From positions 50,956-114,955 of the forward strand of contig JBEKRX010000005.1 of NCBI GenBank assembly GCA_049518415.1: DNA of 64,000 nucleotides, read 5' to 3'. A program made the translations under genes and the position numbers. Below the pieces are notes generated by a model. That model worked only from the letters and a program-made list of their open reading frames with translations. It ran no database searches and was not told where the DNA came from. Shown here one piece after another: positions 24,134 through 33,147 of the stretch; position 1 is the stretch's first letter, and the number at the start of each line of letters is the position of its first letter. The stretch is from CAVQND01 sp049518415 (GTDB lineage Bacteria > Verrucomicrobiota > Verrucomicrobiia > Limisphaerales > UBA8199).

Positions 24134-24969
24134 AAGGCATACCTGTTTTAAGCGTGGAGGCCGACTGCATCGCCAGGGCCTGGGAGCTTTCGCTCCTCGA
24201 ACTGCACGCCAAAGGCTGCCAGCTCAAGACCGAGTACGACAAACCGGAAGACCCGCCCAGCAAAGACGCCACCATGTTCATTACCATCACCGACCCGTTG
24301 CAGGAGCCGATGATCCATAAGGATTTCCCCGGCGGCCCGCTCGAGTTGCAGGAATACGTCATGGAAGTTTGCGAGGGCATCAAGGACCATCTGGTGCGCA
24401 ATCCAGACGATCCCAAGGACACGCGTTGGGAGTACACCTATCACCAGCGGTTGTTCCAATACCAAGTGCCCTCCCTCAAGCCCTTCGATCAAATTGAAAA
24501 TATCTGTCAGAAGCTCGCCAAGACACCCCATACCCGGCGCGCCCAGGCGATCACCTGGAAGGTGTGGGAGGACAACGACTGCTACGACCCCGCCTGTATG
24601 CAGAGCATCTGGTGCCGGCTGCTGGAGCAGGCGGGCGAGCCGGTGCTGAGCATGAACGTCCGCTTCCGCTCCAATGACGCCTATAAGGCGGCCTTCATGA
24701 ATATCTTCGCCCTGGTCCAGCTCCAGCTACGCCTGGCCCGCCGCATCGCCGAGCTCACCGCCCGCCCAGTGGCCCTGGGCCGTTACCTCCACCTGGCCGA
24801 CAGCTATCATATCTACGGCAGCTATTTCAGGGAATTTGAAGGCCGCTTCCTCGGCGCCCTGCAAAAACGCTCCTTCGAACAGCGCACCCTGCGCTATGCC
24901 GACGTGCGCGAAATGATGGAGGAAGCCAGGCCGGCCATCCTGGAAAAGGCCGCCCGCATGGCCTCCTGA
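24130..24969 (+). CDS. Thymidylate synthase-family protein (ThyA-like)
   Basis: 279 residues. The motifs follow thymidylate synthase: PHTRRAQAITWKVWEDND, the nucleophile Cys156 in CYDPACMQSIWCRLLE, and LSMNVRFRSNDAYKAAFMNI where RSND contacts dUMP phosphate and base. The N-terminal third is diverged from the common ThyA and closer in feel to the archaeal or dCMP-hydroxymethylase-like branch. It would methylate or hydroxymethylate a pyrimidine monophosphate using methylene-folate. The ATG overlaps the NfnB stop (ATGA), so it is coupled to an electron-transfer complex, an unusual pairing. Confidence 0.82.
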   Translation: MKGIPVLSVEADCIARAWELSLLELHAKGCQLKTEYDKPEDPPSKDATMFITITDPLQEPMIHKDFPGGPLELQEYVMEVCEGIKDHLVRNPDDPKDTRWEYTYHQRLFQYQVPSLKPFDQIENICQKLAKTPHTRRAQAITWKVWEDNDCYDPACMQSIWCRLLEQAGEPVLSMNVRFRSNDAYKAAFMNIFALVQLQLRLARRIAELTARPVALGRYLHLADSYHIYGSYFREFEGRFLGALQKRSFEQRTLRYADVREMMEEARPAILEKAARMAS

Positions 24970-25039
24970 GACGCCGGGCAGTCCGCAGCCTGGAGGACCG
25001 ACCGCGCCCAAAGCACAGCCGCCAAGAGCCGCAAAAGGC

Positions 25040-28000
25040 TCAAGGCAGGACCCTCAATCTGAAGTACCTCTGGCGGGAAGCACTGATCGCATTGGTGAAA
25101 GTCAAGAGGCCATTGGTCTCGGTCATGGAGGGGCCCAGCGGGACCCAGTCGGCGGCGCCCAGAGCTTCCTTGTATTCGACCTGGTAGTGCCGGCTGGCCA
25201 GGGCCAGCCAGGTGAAGCTAAACTGGTCCCCAGTCACCTGGATGTTTCCCAGTTGGGGCGGCAGCACGATCACCGTGAAGCTTTGGGTCGCGCTCAGGTT
25301 CGGGATGCCGCTGTCCGTCACCACGATACTGAGCGCATTTGTGCTTGGGGCGTTGGTGGGCGTCCAGGTGAATTGGCCGGTGGCCGCATTGATAACGGCT
25401 CCCGGGGGCGCGCCTGGGCCCAGGCTGAAAGTGAGCGTCTGCGAGGGCGGATCGGCGTCGGTTGCGCTGGCCGTCAAGTTCAGGGTCTGCCCCAGGAAAA
25501 GCACCCGGTTGCTGATCGGCGCCAGCACCGGCGGTGGATTAGCCGCCAGGGCCGAGAAACTGAGGCTATCGATCGCCAGCCCCTGGGCCTTGCCGTCCGA
25601 GTCGGCCATTTCCCACACCAGCCAGAGCACGGCGCCCGGCAGCCAGTTGGTGATGACCTGGTTGACCGCACTCAGGTTCGTCTGGTTCAACGGCGAGGTG
25701 CCATCCACGGCCAGCCCGCCTACATCGGCCGCCACCCCCGGAAAGGCCACGTTCAAGCTCGGCAGCGCGGCGGTGCAGTTGGTGGTGAAACTGCTGGCGC
25801 CGCTTGAATCAATATAATAGTAGCAGGTCAGCGTCTTGGCCTTGTCCGACTGCCGCCACACCTCGCCGGTGAACTGGAGGTTGATGAGATTCAGGGTGTT
25901 GGTCGTGGCGTTGAGGACCCGGGCGCCGAAGGCGGTGAACCCGGTGGTGCTGGTGGCCAGCAGGCCCAGCGCGCGATTCGTGCTGTTGGGCTGGCCGAAG
26001 CTGATCTGGCCGCCGGTGGTCTGGTCACCGTCGCTGGCGCCGAAGCGCACGCCGACACTGGCGCTCGGGTCGGCCAGGCCGAACCAGCCGGCCATGGCCG
26101 GCAGCCCCAATCCACCCGCCGGCAGAGCGAAGTCAAACGGGTTGAGCAGCCAGTAAGTGACGCCGTTGATGGTGACCGGATTGGCCGCATTGACCGAGGC
26201 CGCGCCCGGGTTGGGCAGCGAATTGAAGTCCTGCGCATAGACCGAGCCTGGCACGCCGTAAGCGATGAAAGACCCCACCTGGCTGCCATCGTTGGTGCCG
26301 CCGGGGGTGGGATGGAAGAATTCCTGGCGGGTAAAACTCTGCCCGTCGGGGAACGAGCCGTAGGAGTGGTTGGGGCTGAGGTTGGTGTAGCTGACATAAT
26401 CGAGCACCTGGGGCTGGTCGTTATAGACCCGGCTCAGGGCCAGGGCCCCCGCCCCGCTGGGCAGCCCAAAGCTGGTATGCAGTTCGCTAGGGGTCGAGAG
26501 ATTGGTTTGGCCATCGGCGAAGATGACCTTGAAGCCGCCCGGGCTGAGCAGGGCCCCGCTCGGGAATGCCCACTGCCTAAGGTTGGTAAAGGTGTTGGCC
26601 AGGTAAAGGCCATCCAAGGGGACTGGATTGGTGCTGGGGTTGTAGAGTTCGAGCCAGGCGGCGCGCTGGCCGGCGCTGTTGGTGATGCCCGTCAGGTTGT
26701 CGGCCTGCAATTCATTGATCCACAAAGTCGGAAAGGCCGGCAGGCTCGCCAGCACCGTGTTGTCCTTTCCGGGGCTGGCGGCCAGCCCAGGCGTGGCGTT
26801 GACTGCCCAGTTGCCGACCCGCCAGTTGTCCTGGTGCGGATCAATCAATTGCAGCGAACTCCCTGAGCCGTTGGCCCCCACTGGCCAGGGCGCCACACCC
26901 TCATACCGCACCTGGGCCACCACATTGCTCGCTCCATTGCTGCCGGGCTGCGCCAGTGCCAGCGTCTGCCCTGGCTGCAAGCTCCCGGTGTAAGTGTCGA
27001 ACACCGGAACCGTCGCCCCATACGCTGCCGCAAACGCCGCCCGGTTGACCGCCAATACCAGAAAAGCTTCCGGCCCGATGAGCGAGCCCGCCGGAAACGT
27101 GTAGGCCAAACCCTGGAACTGCCAGCCCGACAAGTCAAAGGTGATATTGGTCGAGGTGTTGAGCAACTCCACATACTCGCTGTTGAACACCACCGGACTA
27201 CACATGATCTCATTGATCACCACCTGGCCCACTGGCGAGGACGCCGCCCCGAGATAGACCACCGTGACCGTGCCGCTGGCACCCGGGACCGGCTGGCCGT
27301 GCCGGTCCACCCCGACCACGTTGAACCGGTTGGTTCCGGGTTGCAACGGCACTGCCACGGTCCACCAGGTTAGACTCGTCCAGCTTATCGGCCAGGCTAC
27401 CCCGTTCAACCACACAGTCTTGACCGCCACGGGCGCCGTGCCGCTCACCCAGGCCACCGCGTTGCTGACCGTCACCGAGGGGTTCACGGCGAAGCTCCGG
27501 GCGTCCACCCCCGACAGTTGCGCGGCAATGCTGCTCCGCGCCTGGGCCAGCCACGGTTTGATCCCGGTGGCGGGGTCTTCGACGTTGAGGCCGTTGGCCA
27601 CGAAGGCATCGTATTTGGCATCCAGCAACGGCCCGCTGTTGGCCACATTGAGCGGGCCGTTGACCAACTCCCCAAGGGCGCGCCAATACATGCGGCGGAA
27701 CGTCGGTTCATTGAAGATATTGCCGGTGTTGGAGTCGGCGGGATTCACGGTGAAGAGATTTTGTCCCGGACCCCACGCCAGGGCGGTGCCCAGCACGACG
27801 TTGAAGTCAAACATCAACAGGGAGTATTTCGTGCCCCGGCTGCCGATGTAGCCGTAGAGGTTCTGGCCGCTGGAGCTGCCATAAGTGTCCCAGTTGCCCG
27901 CCGCGTGGTTGGCGGCAAACACCCGCATCCAGTTCTCCATGTCGGCCAGGTTCTCCATGTTGGCTACGTAGTTGGGCGTGCCGTAGGAACTGGCCGCATC

Positions 28001-31000
28001 GACCAGGGAAAACACGTTCGTGAAGTTGTTGGCCGAGTCCGCCGTGCGGCGAGGCTCAAACGTGTAGCGGTAGCTCGCCGTTTTCTTCACCCCCCCGGTC
28101 GTAGTGAAGGGCATCAGCTCGCACCAGGCACACAGATCAAACTCAATCGAGTTGTAAGGACCCGTCGGCAAGGGCGGAAATTCATACCAGGGCGCCATCT
28201 TGTAGAGAAAGCCGACCGTGTCATCGGGAAAGTACTCGTCGATCATGTCGGCGTCGGGGCACTGCGTGTCTTCGGTCAGCGGGCCGCGCGGGTGGCCATT
28301 GACATACAGCGCCACATAACGCCGGTTGAGCCAGGGCACGCCCAGGGCGCGCATAAACAGATAGGCCGTCTGCTCCCGTTGCAGGCTCAGGTCTTCCCCA
28401 GGCACGTTCCCCGGTTGGTGAATCTTATTGAACGAAGTTGCCCCCAGGAACTTGTCGTCGTCATTGAAGATCCACTTGTAAAAGCACAGGTTGCCATACG
28501 GGGAGTCAAAGTCCTGATGCCAAGGGCTGCCGGCGTAGCGCCCCTGCATGTTATAGATGACCCGGTTGCCATTCACGAATGTACAATCGTTTCCTTCGTT
28601 GCTCAGGACGGGCAAATCGCTCCAGCGGCTGGCGCTGGCCTGGGTCAGCCACAAATGATACACCCCGAAACTGCCCCCGGGATTGCCGTCGCCGAACATC
28701 ACCACGCACTCCCGCACCGGTGAGTTGTCCGCCAGCAACGCCGGGAAACGTGTCGCCGCGCCCCTGGCGTCCGTGGCCGAAATATAAAAGGCGGCGATGC
28801 TGTTGCCGGCCTGGCCCGGAATGGTGGCGCTGAAAACCCCATCGCCGGCAATGGCGTCCCCGCCCTCACCATTGTCGCTCATCGCCACGGCGGTGTAGGT
28901 GGCTGCCGGATCAATGCGATAATTGAGCACCAGGCCTTGCACCCCATCTGGATCATGCGCGCGCGCGCTCACCACCACCGGTTGGTCGGCCGCCGGCACT
29001 GCGGGCGTGTGGGTTACTTCATAGAGCGCGGGGCCGGCGTTGGTGACGTAGCGGCTGTTGGGCAGGCCCGGGGTGCCCAGGTTGGGCGGGATGGGCATGG
29101 GGCCGGTGGCCTCCAGCCAGTTGCCGCTCAAACGGAGCAAGACTTCCGGCCACCCATGCAGCCAACGCGCCTTGAACCGCAGCGTCGCCACCTGGCCCGC
29201 CCCCAGCGAGTTAGCGTTCAAGCCCACCTCGCAGGAATTGACGCCCGTCCAGAGCCGGTCGCTGCAGCGGATGTGCAGGCACTGGCCGCTGCCGTACCCT
29301 CCGTTCTCCAGGCTCGAACGCACCATGTCACCTTGGAACGACCAACTGTCGGCCCCGCCCTCGAAATCAGAATTGCTGACGTAATTCACGCCATTGAAAT
29401 CCACCTCGACATCGTCCACCAGGCATTCACCGGCATCCAATAAACCGATCTGGGCGAAATCGATCGTCGGGTCGGCATTGCGCCCGTTGTCCAGCACCCC
29501 GGTGTGCTCAATGGTCACCCAGGCCGATTTTTGCGTTTCATCGCTGTCGGCCCAGTTGGCGGCCAGGCGATGGTTGGCGTGCGGATCAATCAACTCCAGA
29601 CTGCTGCCGCCCCCCGCCGCCCACTGCCCCCACCGCCCGCCGGTGCCGTAGGTCACCTCGTCCTCCACCACCCAGATCGTGTTGGTGCCGTAGTAGCTCT
29701 GCGGTCGCGCCAGCGCCACTCGCTCGCCTTTGTGCGCGAGCTTGCTGCCATAATTGCCCAGCGCGTTGGTCGGGTTCAAGTAGGTGTATTTCGCCAACAA
29801 ATTGCTCAGGTTGCGCCCCACCACCAGGTAACCATTGGGCGCCAGCGTGGTGTCAGGCGGGAAGGTGAAGCTGACCCCGGCGGTCAACCGCCAGTTCGCC
29901 AGGCTCACCGGGTTGGTGCCCTGGTTGTAAAGCTCCACGTATTGGTCATCGTCGTTCCCGCTGATGGGCTCATACATCAACTCGTTGATGACAATGTCCC
30001 CAATCAAGATCGCGCTGTTGTTCGTGCCCGGCGTGCCGGAGACCAGCGGATAAAAGTCGTCCGCCCCATCCGGCCACCGGCCAAAGGACACCCCATCGGC
30101 CTGGGCTTCAAATTGCCTGGCGTCCAGCACCCGGCTGCCGTCCGGATTGATGAAATAAATCGTCCCACCCGCCCCATTCAAAACAAAGCCCAGTTGCGAC
30201 TGGTCAAACGCCACGAAACCCCCCGGCGCCACCCGCGTGCCGGGCGGGATGATGAACTTGTTCGTCCCGGGCTCATCGCTCAGGACGCAGCCCGACAGGT
30301 CGTTGGTTCGGTTGCTATGGTTGTAGAGTTCGACAAATTGAGGCCTCTGAGGATTTTCCGAGTGCGCCAGCAGTTCGTTAATGACCACGCTGCGCAACGG
30401 GCTGGGACGGAAGGCCTCCCTGGTCCCTGGCGAGCCGCCCACCACATCGCTGATGTCCCACGCGCGCGGGTCCGCTTCCCCATAGGTGGGGCGAGCCAGC
30501 ACCAGCGAGTGGCCCGTGCCGTCGGCCGCCACCGGCCACGGATACACATTGGCGTAGGGCACCGTCAGCAAGACTGCCCCCTGCTCATCCCGCAACTGGA
30601 GCGTCCCGGGCCGCCGCAGGCTGCCGATGTAGGGGCCAACAACGTTGGTAATGCCAGTGACGCTTTGCAGGCCCGGCGGCGAGGCGGCAATGACCAGAAA
30701 CCCGCCGCCGGCAATAATCGTGCCGCTCGGGAAGGTGTAATCCAGCGCCGCGCCCACAAGCCGGTAGCCGCTCAGGTCGTGGAACCAGGGATTGGAGTTG
30801 TAAACCTCCACGAATTCGAGGTTGTTGCCATCCGCGCGGGGCGCCGGGTGGTACATGAGCTCCGAAATCACGATTGGCGTCTTGCGGCTGCAAGGCCCCA
30901 GCGCCTCGTGCGGACTAGCGAGCGTGCCCACCGCGGCCGCGGCGCCAACCTTCTCCAAATCCCGGAACTGGGCCAGGGTCGGCTGGCCGGAATTGTGGCT

Positions 31001-31582
31001 GCAGAGGGCGACCCCGACATAGACCAGGTTCGACAGGGCAAGATCGACGCTGCCCAGCCGGGTCCAGGTCAGGCCATCGTAACTGGCAAATCCGGCAAAC
31101 CGGCTGCCGAGCCGCTGGAGCCGCAGCCACGTATTGGGGTAGTTAATCGGGAAACTCCCCGTCGCATTGGCGGGACTGTTGGTCGGGTCGCGATATTCAA
31201 AAAACGCGCCGTTCATCGCTGGCGTAGCCAGCGAGCCCGCAAACCGGCTGCCGGCGTCCAGGCTTTCCCGCGCCAGCAGCCCGCCTTTGGCCCAGAGGTC
31301 GGACAGGCCCAAGCTGCTGAGGCGCAGGCTCAGGTCAAAATCGCCCGACCAGGCCTGGTAATTGAAGCTGAACTGATCGGCAGTGCCCCCAATGTCCTGG
31401 CCGCCGGCCACGACATCTAGCCCGTCGCTCAGCACGGTCGTGACCGAGGCCGGTGACGGATTGCCGATGTCTATAGACGTCAAGGGAGTCCCCCATTGCC
31501 CGCGCGACAAAACCGGCGACCAGAGCAGCAAAAGCAACGCCAGATACTGAGCGCAAGGACAATCGTTCAGAGCCTTTTCCAT
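25040..31582 (-). CDS. Giant secreted lamin-tail / CotH kinase-like / Ig protein
   Basis: About 2180 residues; ATG 31582 starts a signal peptide (YLALLLLLWSPVLSRGQW). Visible modules: an N-terminal LamG/DUF1349-like beta domain (about 30-200); lamin-tail domains near 240-330, 400-470 and 525-600 (each VIxELMYxP or VINEL followed by FVELYN and a YTFPxGT strand); a CotH-like region (about 975-1180, including LQREQTAYLFMRALGVPW and NGHPRGPLTEDTQCPDADM); lamin-tail domains again near 1460-1530 and 1620-1710; an Ig/cadherin-like repeat (about 2015-2110, LTASATDADPPSQTLTFSL) and a short beta tail. CotH proteins are atypical kinases that phosphorylate coat proteins; activity here is unknown. Likely a surface protein. 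Confidence 0.88.
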   Translation of the reverse strand: MEKALNDCPCAQYLALLLLLWSPVLSRGQWGTPLTSIDIGNPSPASVTTVLSDGLDVVAGGQDIGGTADQFSFNYQAWSGDFDLSLRLSSLGLSDLWAKGGLLARESLDAGSRFAGSLATPAMNGAFFEYRDPTNSPANATGSFPINYPNTWLRLQRLGSRFAGFASYDGLTWTRLGSVDLALSNLVYVGVALCSHNSGQPTLAQFRDLEKVGAAAAVGTLASPHEALGPCSRKTPIVISELMYHPAPRADGNNLEFVEVYNSNPWFHDLSGYRLVGAALDYTFPSGTIIAGGGFLVIAASPPGLQSVTGITNVVGPYIGSLRRPGTLQLRDEQGAVLLTVPYANVYPWPVAADGTGHSLVLARPTYGEADPRAWDISDVVGGSPGTREAFRPSPLRSVVINELLAHSENPQRPQFVELYNHSNRTNDLSGCVLSDEPGTNKFIIPPGTRVAPGGFVAFDQSQLGFVLNGAGGTIYFINPDGSRVLDARQFEAQADGVSFGRWPDGADDFYPLVSGTPGTNNSAILIGDIVINELMYEPISGNDDDQYVELYNQGTNPVSLANWRLTAGVSFTFPPDTTLAPNGYLVVGRNLSNLLAKYTYLNPTNALGNYGSKLAHKGERVALARPQSYYGTNTIWVVEDEVTYGTGGRWGQWAAGGGSSLELIDPHANHRLAANWADSDETQKSAWVTIEHTGVLDNGRNADPTIDFAQIGLLDAGECLVDDVEVDFNGVNYVSNSDFEGGADSWSFQGDMVRSSLENGGYGSGQCLHIRCSDRLWTGVNSCEVGLNANSLGAGQVATLRFKARWLHGWPEVLLRLSGNWLEATGPMPIPPNLGTPGLPNSRYVTNAGPALYEVTHTPAVPAADQPVVVSARAHDPDGVQGLVLNYRIDPAATYTAVAMSDNGEGGDAIAGDGVFSATIPGQAGNSIAAFYISATDARGAATRFPALLADNSPVRECVVMFGDGNPGGSFGVYHLWLTQASASRWSDLPVLSNEGNDCTFVNGNRVIYNMQGRYAGSPWHQDFDSPYGNLCFYKWIFNDDDKFLGATSFNKIHQPGNVPGEDLSLQREQTAYLFMRALGVPWLNRRYVALYVNGHPRGPLTEDTQCPDADMIDEYFPDDTVGFLYKMAPWYEFPPLPTGPYNSIEFDLCAWCELMPFTTTGGVKKTASYRYTFEPRRTADSANNFTNVFSLVDAASSYGTPNYVANMENLADMENWMRVFAANHAAGNWDTYGSSSGQNLYGYIGSRGTKYSLLMFDFNVVLGTALAWGPGQNLFTVNPADSNTGNIFNEPTFRRMYWRALGELVNGPLNVANSGPLLDAKYDAFVANGLNVEDPATGIKPWLAQARSSIAAQLSGVDARSFAVNPSVTVSNAVAWVSGTAPVAVKTVWLNGVAWPISWTSLTWWTVAVPLQPGTNRFNVVGVDRHGQPVPGASGTVTVVYLGAASSPVGQVVINEIMCSPVVFNSEYVELLNTSTNITFDLSGWQFQGLAYTFPAGSLIGPEAFLVLAVNRAAFAAAYGATVPVFDTYTGSLQPGQTLALAQPGSNGASNVVAQVRYEGVAPWPVGANGSGSSLQLIDPHQDNWRVGNWAVNATPGLAASPGKDNTVLASLPAFPTLWINELQADNLTGITNSAGQRAAWLELYNPSTNPVPLDGLYLANTFTNLRQWAFPSGALLSPGGFKVIFADGQTNLSTPSELHTSFGLPSGAGALALSRVYNDQPQVLDYVSYTNLSPNHSYGSFPDGQSFTRQEFFHPTPGGTNDGSQVGSFIAYGVPGSVYAQDFNSLPNPGAASVNAANPVTINGVTYWLLNPFDFALPAGGLGLPAMAGWFGLADPSASVGVRFGASDGDQTTGGQISFGQPNSTNRALGLLATSTTGFTAFGARVLNATTNTLNLINLQFTGEVWRQSDKAKTLTCYYYIDSSGASSFTTNCTAALPSLNVAFPGVAADVGGLAVDGTSPLNQTNLSAVNQVITNWLPGAVLWLVWEMADSDGKAQGLAIDSLSFSALAANPPPVLAPISNRVLFLGQTLNLTASATDADPPSQTLTFSLGPGAPPGAVINAATGQFTWTPTNAPSTNALSIVVTDSGIPNLSATQSFTVIVLPPQLGNIQVTGDQFSFTWLALASRHYQVEYKEALGAADWVPLGPSMTETNGLLTFTNAISASRQRYFRLRVLP

Positions 31583-31682
31583 CGTGTGCATTATATATGA
31601 CAAGCACGCCCGGGTTCAAGGCTCCTCGGGTGACCGGCGGATCGCGGAGACCATTTCACTTTTTGGGTCGTCCCTCCCAACC

Positions 31683-31722
31683 TTAATCCTAATCCTAATC
31701 CTAATCTCCTAATCCTAATCTC
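31683..31722. repeat. CCTAAT hexamer array upstream of the giant CotH gene
   Basis: About six hexamers (CCTAAT, with one interruption CTCCTAAT) in the 5' region of the minus-strand gene starting at 31582. A related TTAATC array is at 48519-48543. No flanking duplication was seen at this site. Confidence 0.75.
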
Positions 31723-31843
31723 CGTCGTGCAACCGCCAATCAGAATTGGCTCTGACAAACCCCACGAGCATCGAAACAATTCTGCGTAGCCGCACGGCGC
31801 AGGAGGCGGAGATCGCTGGCCTGATTTCCTCCCCGCTGAGCGA

Positions 31844-32857
31844 TCACTCCCTCCTAAAACGGTCGAAGACGCCCAGGACGGGCAGGGCGTTGCCAGCGTC
31901 GTCAAAAAAGCCCCGGCTGCGCAGCGGCCCTGTGACCGCCGGTTCCCACCAGAACAGGCCAATGCCGCGGTGGTCGGGCGTGCCCAGAACGATGCGGTTG
32001 ACTTCCTCCAGGAATTGTTTTTGGCCCTCCGGCGTCTCGGGGAATGGCCCGCTCTTTTGCTTGTACTCCGTGGGTCGCCAGCTATACGCCACCTCCACCA
32101 GGACGATGTCCTTGCGGTATTCGGCGGCCATGAACCTCAGGTTTTCGCGCAGGTCCGCCAGCGAGCCTTGCCACCAGGGATAATAGGACTGCCCGATGAC
32201 GTCGTAGGGCACCTGATATGAGTTCAGCTTGTCGAAGAAGTATTTCGTGCCCGTTTTATCGCCGCCCCGATCGATGTGGATCATGACCCGGGGACGCTGG
32301 TTGGTCCCGCTGCCGGCCTCGGCTCCCTGAATGCCGGCCTTGAGCAACTGGGCAAAGTTCTGCCAGTGCTCGGGCAGCTTGCCATCGGGCCACAGCAGGC
32401 CCGGCGTGATCTCGTTGCCGATTTGCACCATGTCCGGCAGCACGGCGGCGTCGCCAAAAGCCCGCATCGTGTCGCGCGTGTATTCCAGCACCGCTTGCGC
32501 CAGTTCGGCCTGCGATTTGCCCTGCCAAGCCTTGGGCATGGTCTGCTTGCCGGGATCGGCCCACGTATCCGAGTAATGGTAATTCAACAGGAGCTTGAAC
32601 CCGAGCTTCCGGGCGTCCTTGGCCAAAGCCAGGGTGTAGGCGAGATCATTGGGCAACCGCGTCGGGCTGTGGAACAGCCGCAGCCGGACCCAGTTGTATC
32701 CGTGGTCCTTGAGAATCTGGAGGGCGGGCTTCGCCTGGCCGCTGTCCTTGAAGACGGCCCCTCGCTCCTCCGCCTGCTTGAGAAAAGAGATGTCCGCCCC
32801 GACGGCGTAGTCGGCCGCTTGCGCCGCCCCCAATAACACCAACTGGAAGCCGACCAT
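31844..32857 (-). CDS. GH53 arabinogalactan endo-beta-1,4-galactanase
   Basis: 337 residues from ATG 32857, which gives a signal peptide (MVGFQLVLLGAAQAADYAVG). The open frame continues upstream through a 240-bp repeat, which is not treated as coding. GH53 features: YAVGADISFLKQAEERG, YNWVRLRLFHSP, LLNYHYSDTWADPGKQTMPK, acid/base Glu in MVQIGNEITPGLLWPDG, DVIGQSYYPWWQG and nucleophile Glu in IVLVEVAYSWRPT. It should cut the beta-1,4-galactan side chains of pectin, outside the cytoplasm. It lies downstream of the prenyltransferase-repeat gene on the same strand, separated by the repeat. Confidence 0.92.
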   Translation of the reverse strand: MVGFQLVLLGAAQAADYAVGADISFLKQAEERGAVFKDSGQAKPALQILKDHGYNWVRLRLFHSPTRLPNDLAYTLALAKDARKLGFKLLLNYHYSDTWADPGKQTMPKAWQGKSQAELAQAVLEYTRDTMRAFGDAAVLPDMVQIGNEITPGLLWPDGKLPEHWQNFAQLLKAGIQGAEAGSGTNQRPRVMIHIDRGGDKTGTKYFFDKLNSYQVPYDVIGQSYYPWWQGSLADLRENLRFMAAEYRKDIVLVEVAYSWRPTEYKQKSGPFPETPEGQKQFLEEVNRIVLGTPDHRGIGLFWWEPAVTGPLRSRGFFDDAGNALPVLGVFDRFRRE

Positions 32858-32880
32858 AGAACTCAGCGCGACCCAGCCGA

Positions 32881-33123
32881 GGGCGCATCCCGACACTGCC
32901 ACCAATTCCACTTCACCCGCGCGCAGCGCGGCATTCTTCCGCCCTGTAGGGGCCGAAACATAGCAGCCCAGGGCAAGGCGCGTCCCGCTCCGAGCGGGAC
33001 GGGCCGCCGCCCTGGGTAAAGTGCAAAAACGGATCACCCCCCTCCCATGCGCTCCGAGCGCATGGGAGGGGGGAAGGGGGGAGGGCTTCCGCCCACGCCC
33101 GGGGGCAGTGTCAGGATGCGCCC
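32881..33123. repeat. 240-bp MITE-like element, copy at the GH53 gene start
   Basis: Terminal inverted repeats: GGGCGCATCCCGACACTGCC on the left and the inverse of GGGCGCATCCTGACACTGCC on the right. Inside: CCGCGCGCAGCGCGG, CCCGCTCCGAGCGGG, and ATGCGCTCCGAGCGCAT palindromes and a G-rich run. Same element at 34302-34540 and 40660-40895. On the minus strand it carries a continuous open frame in register with the following gene. Confidence 0.88.
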
Positions 33124-33147
33124 GCCCGCAACTGCAAGGCCAGGTCT

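Noticed and set aside
29504..31420. 638-codon plus-strand frame
   Set aside because: Antisense to the lamin-tail/CotH gene and without any domain pattern.
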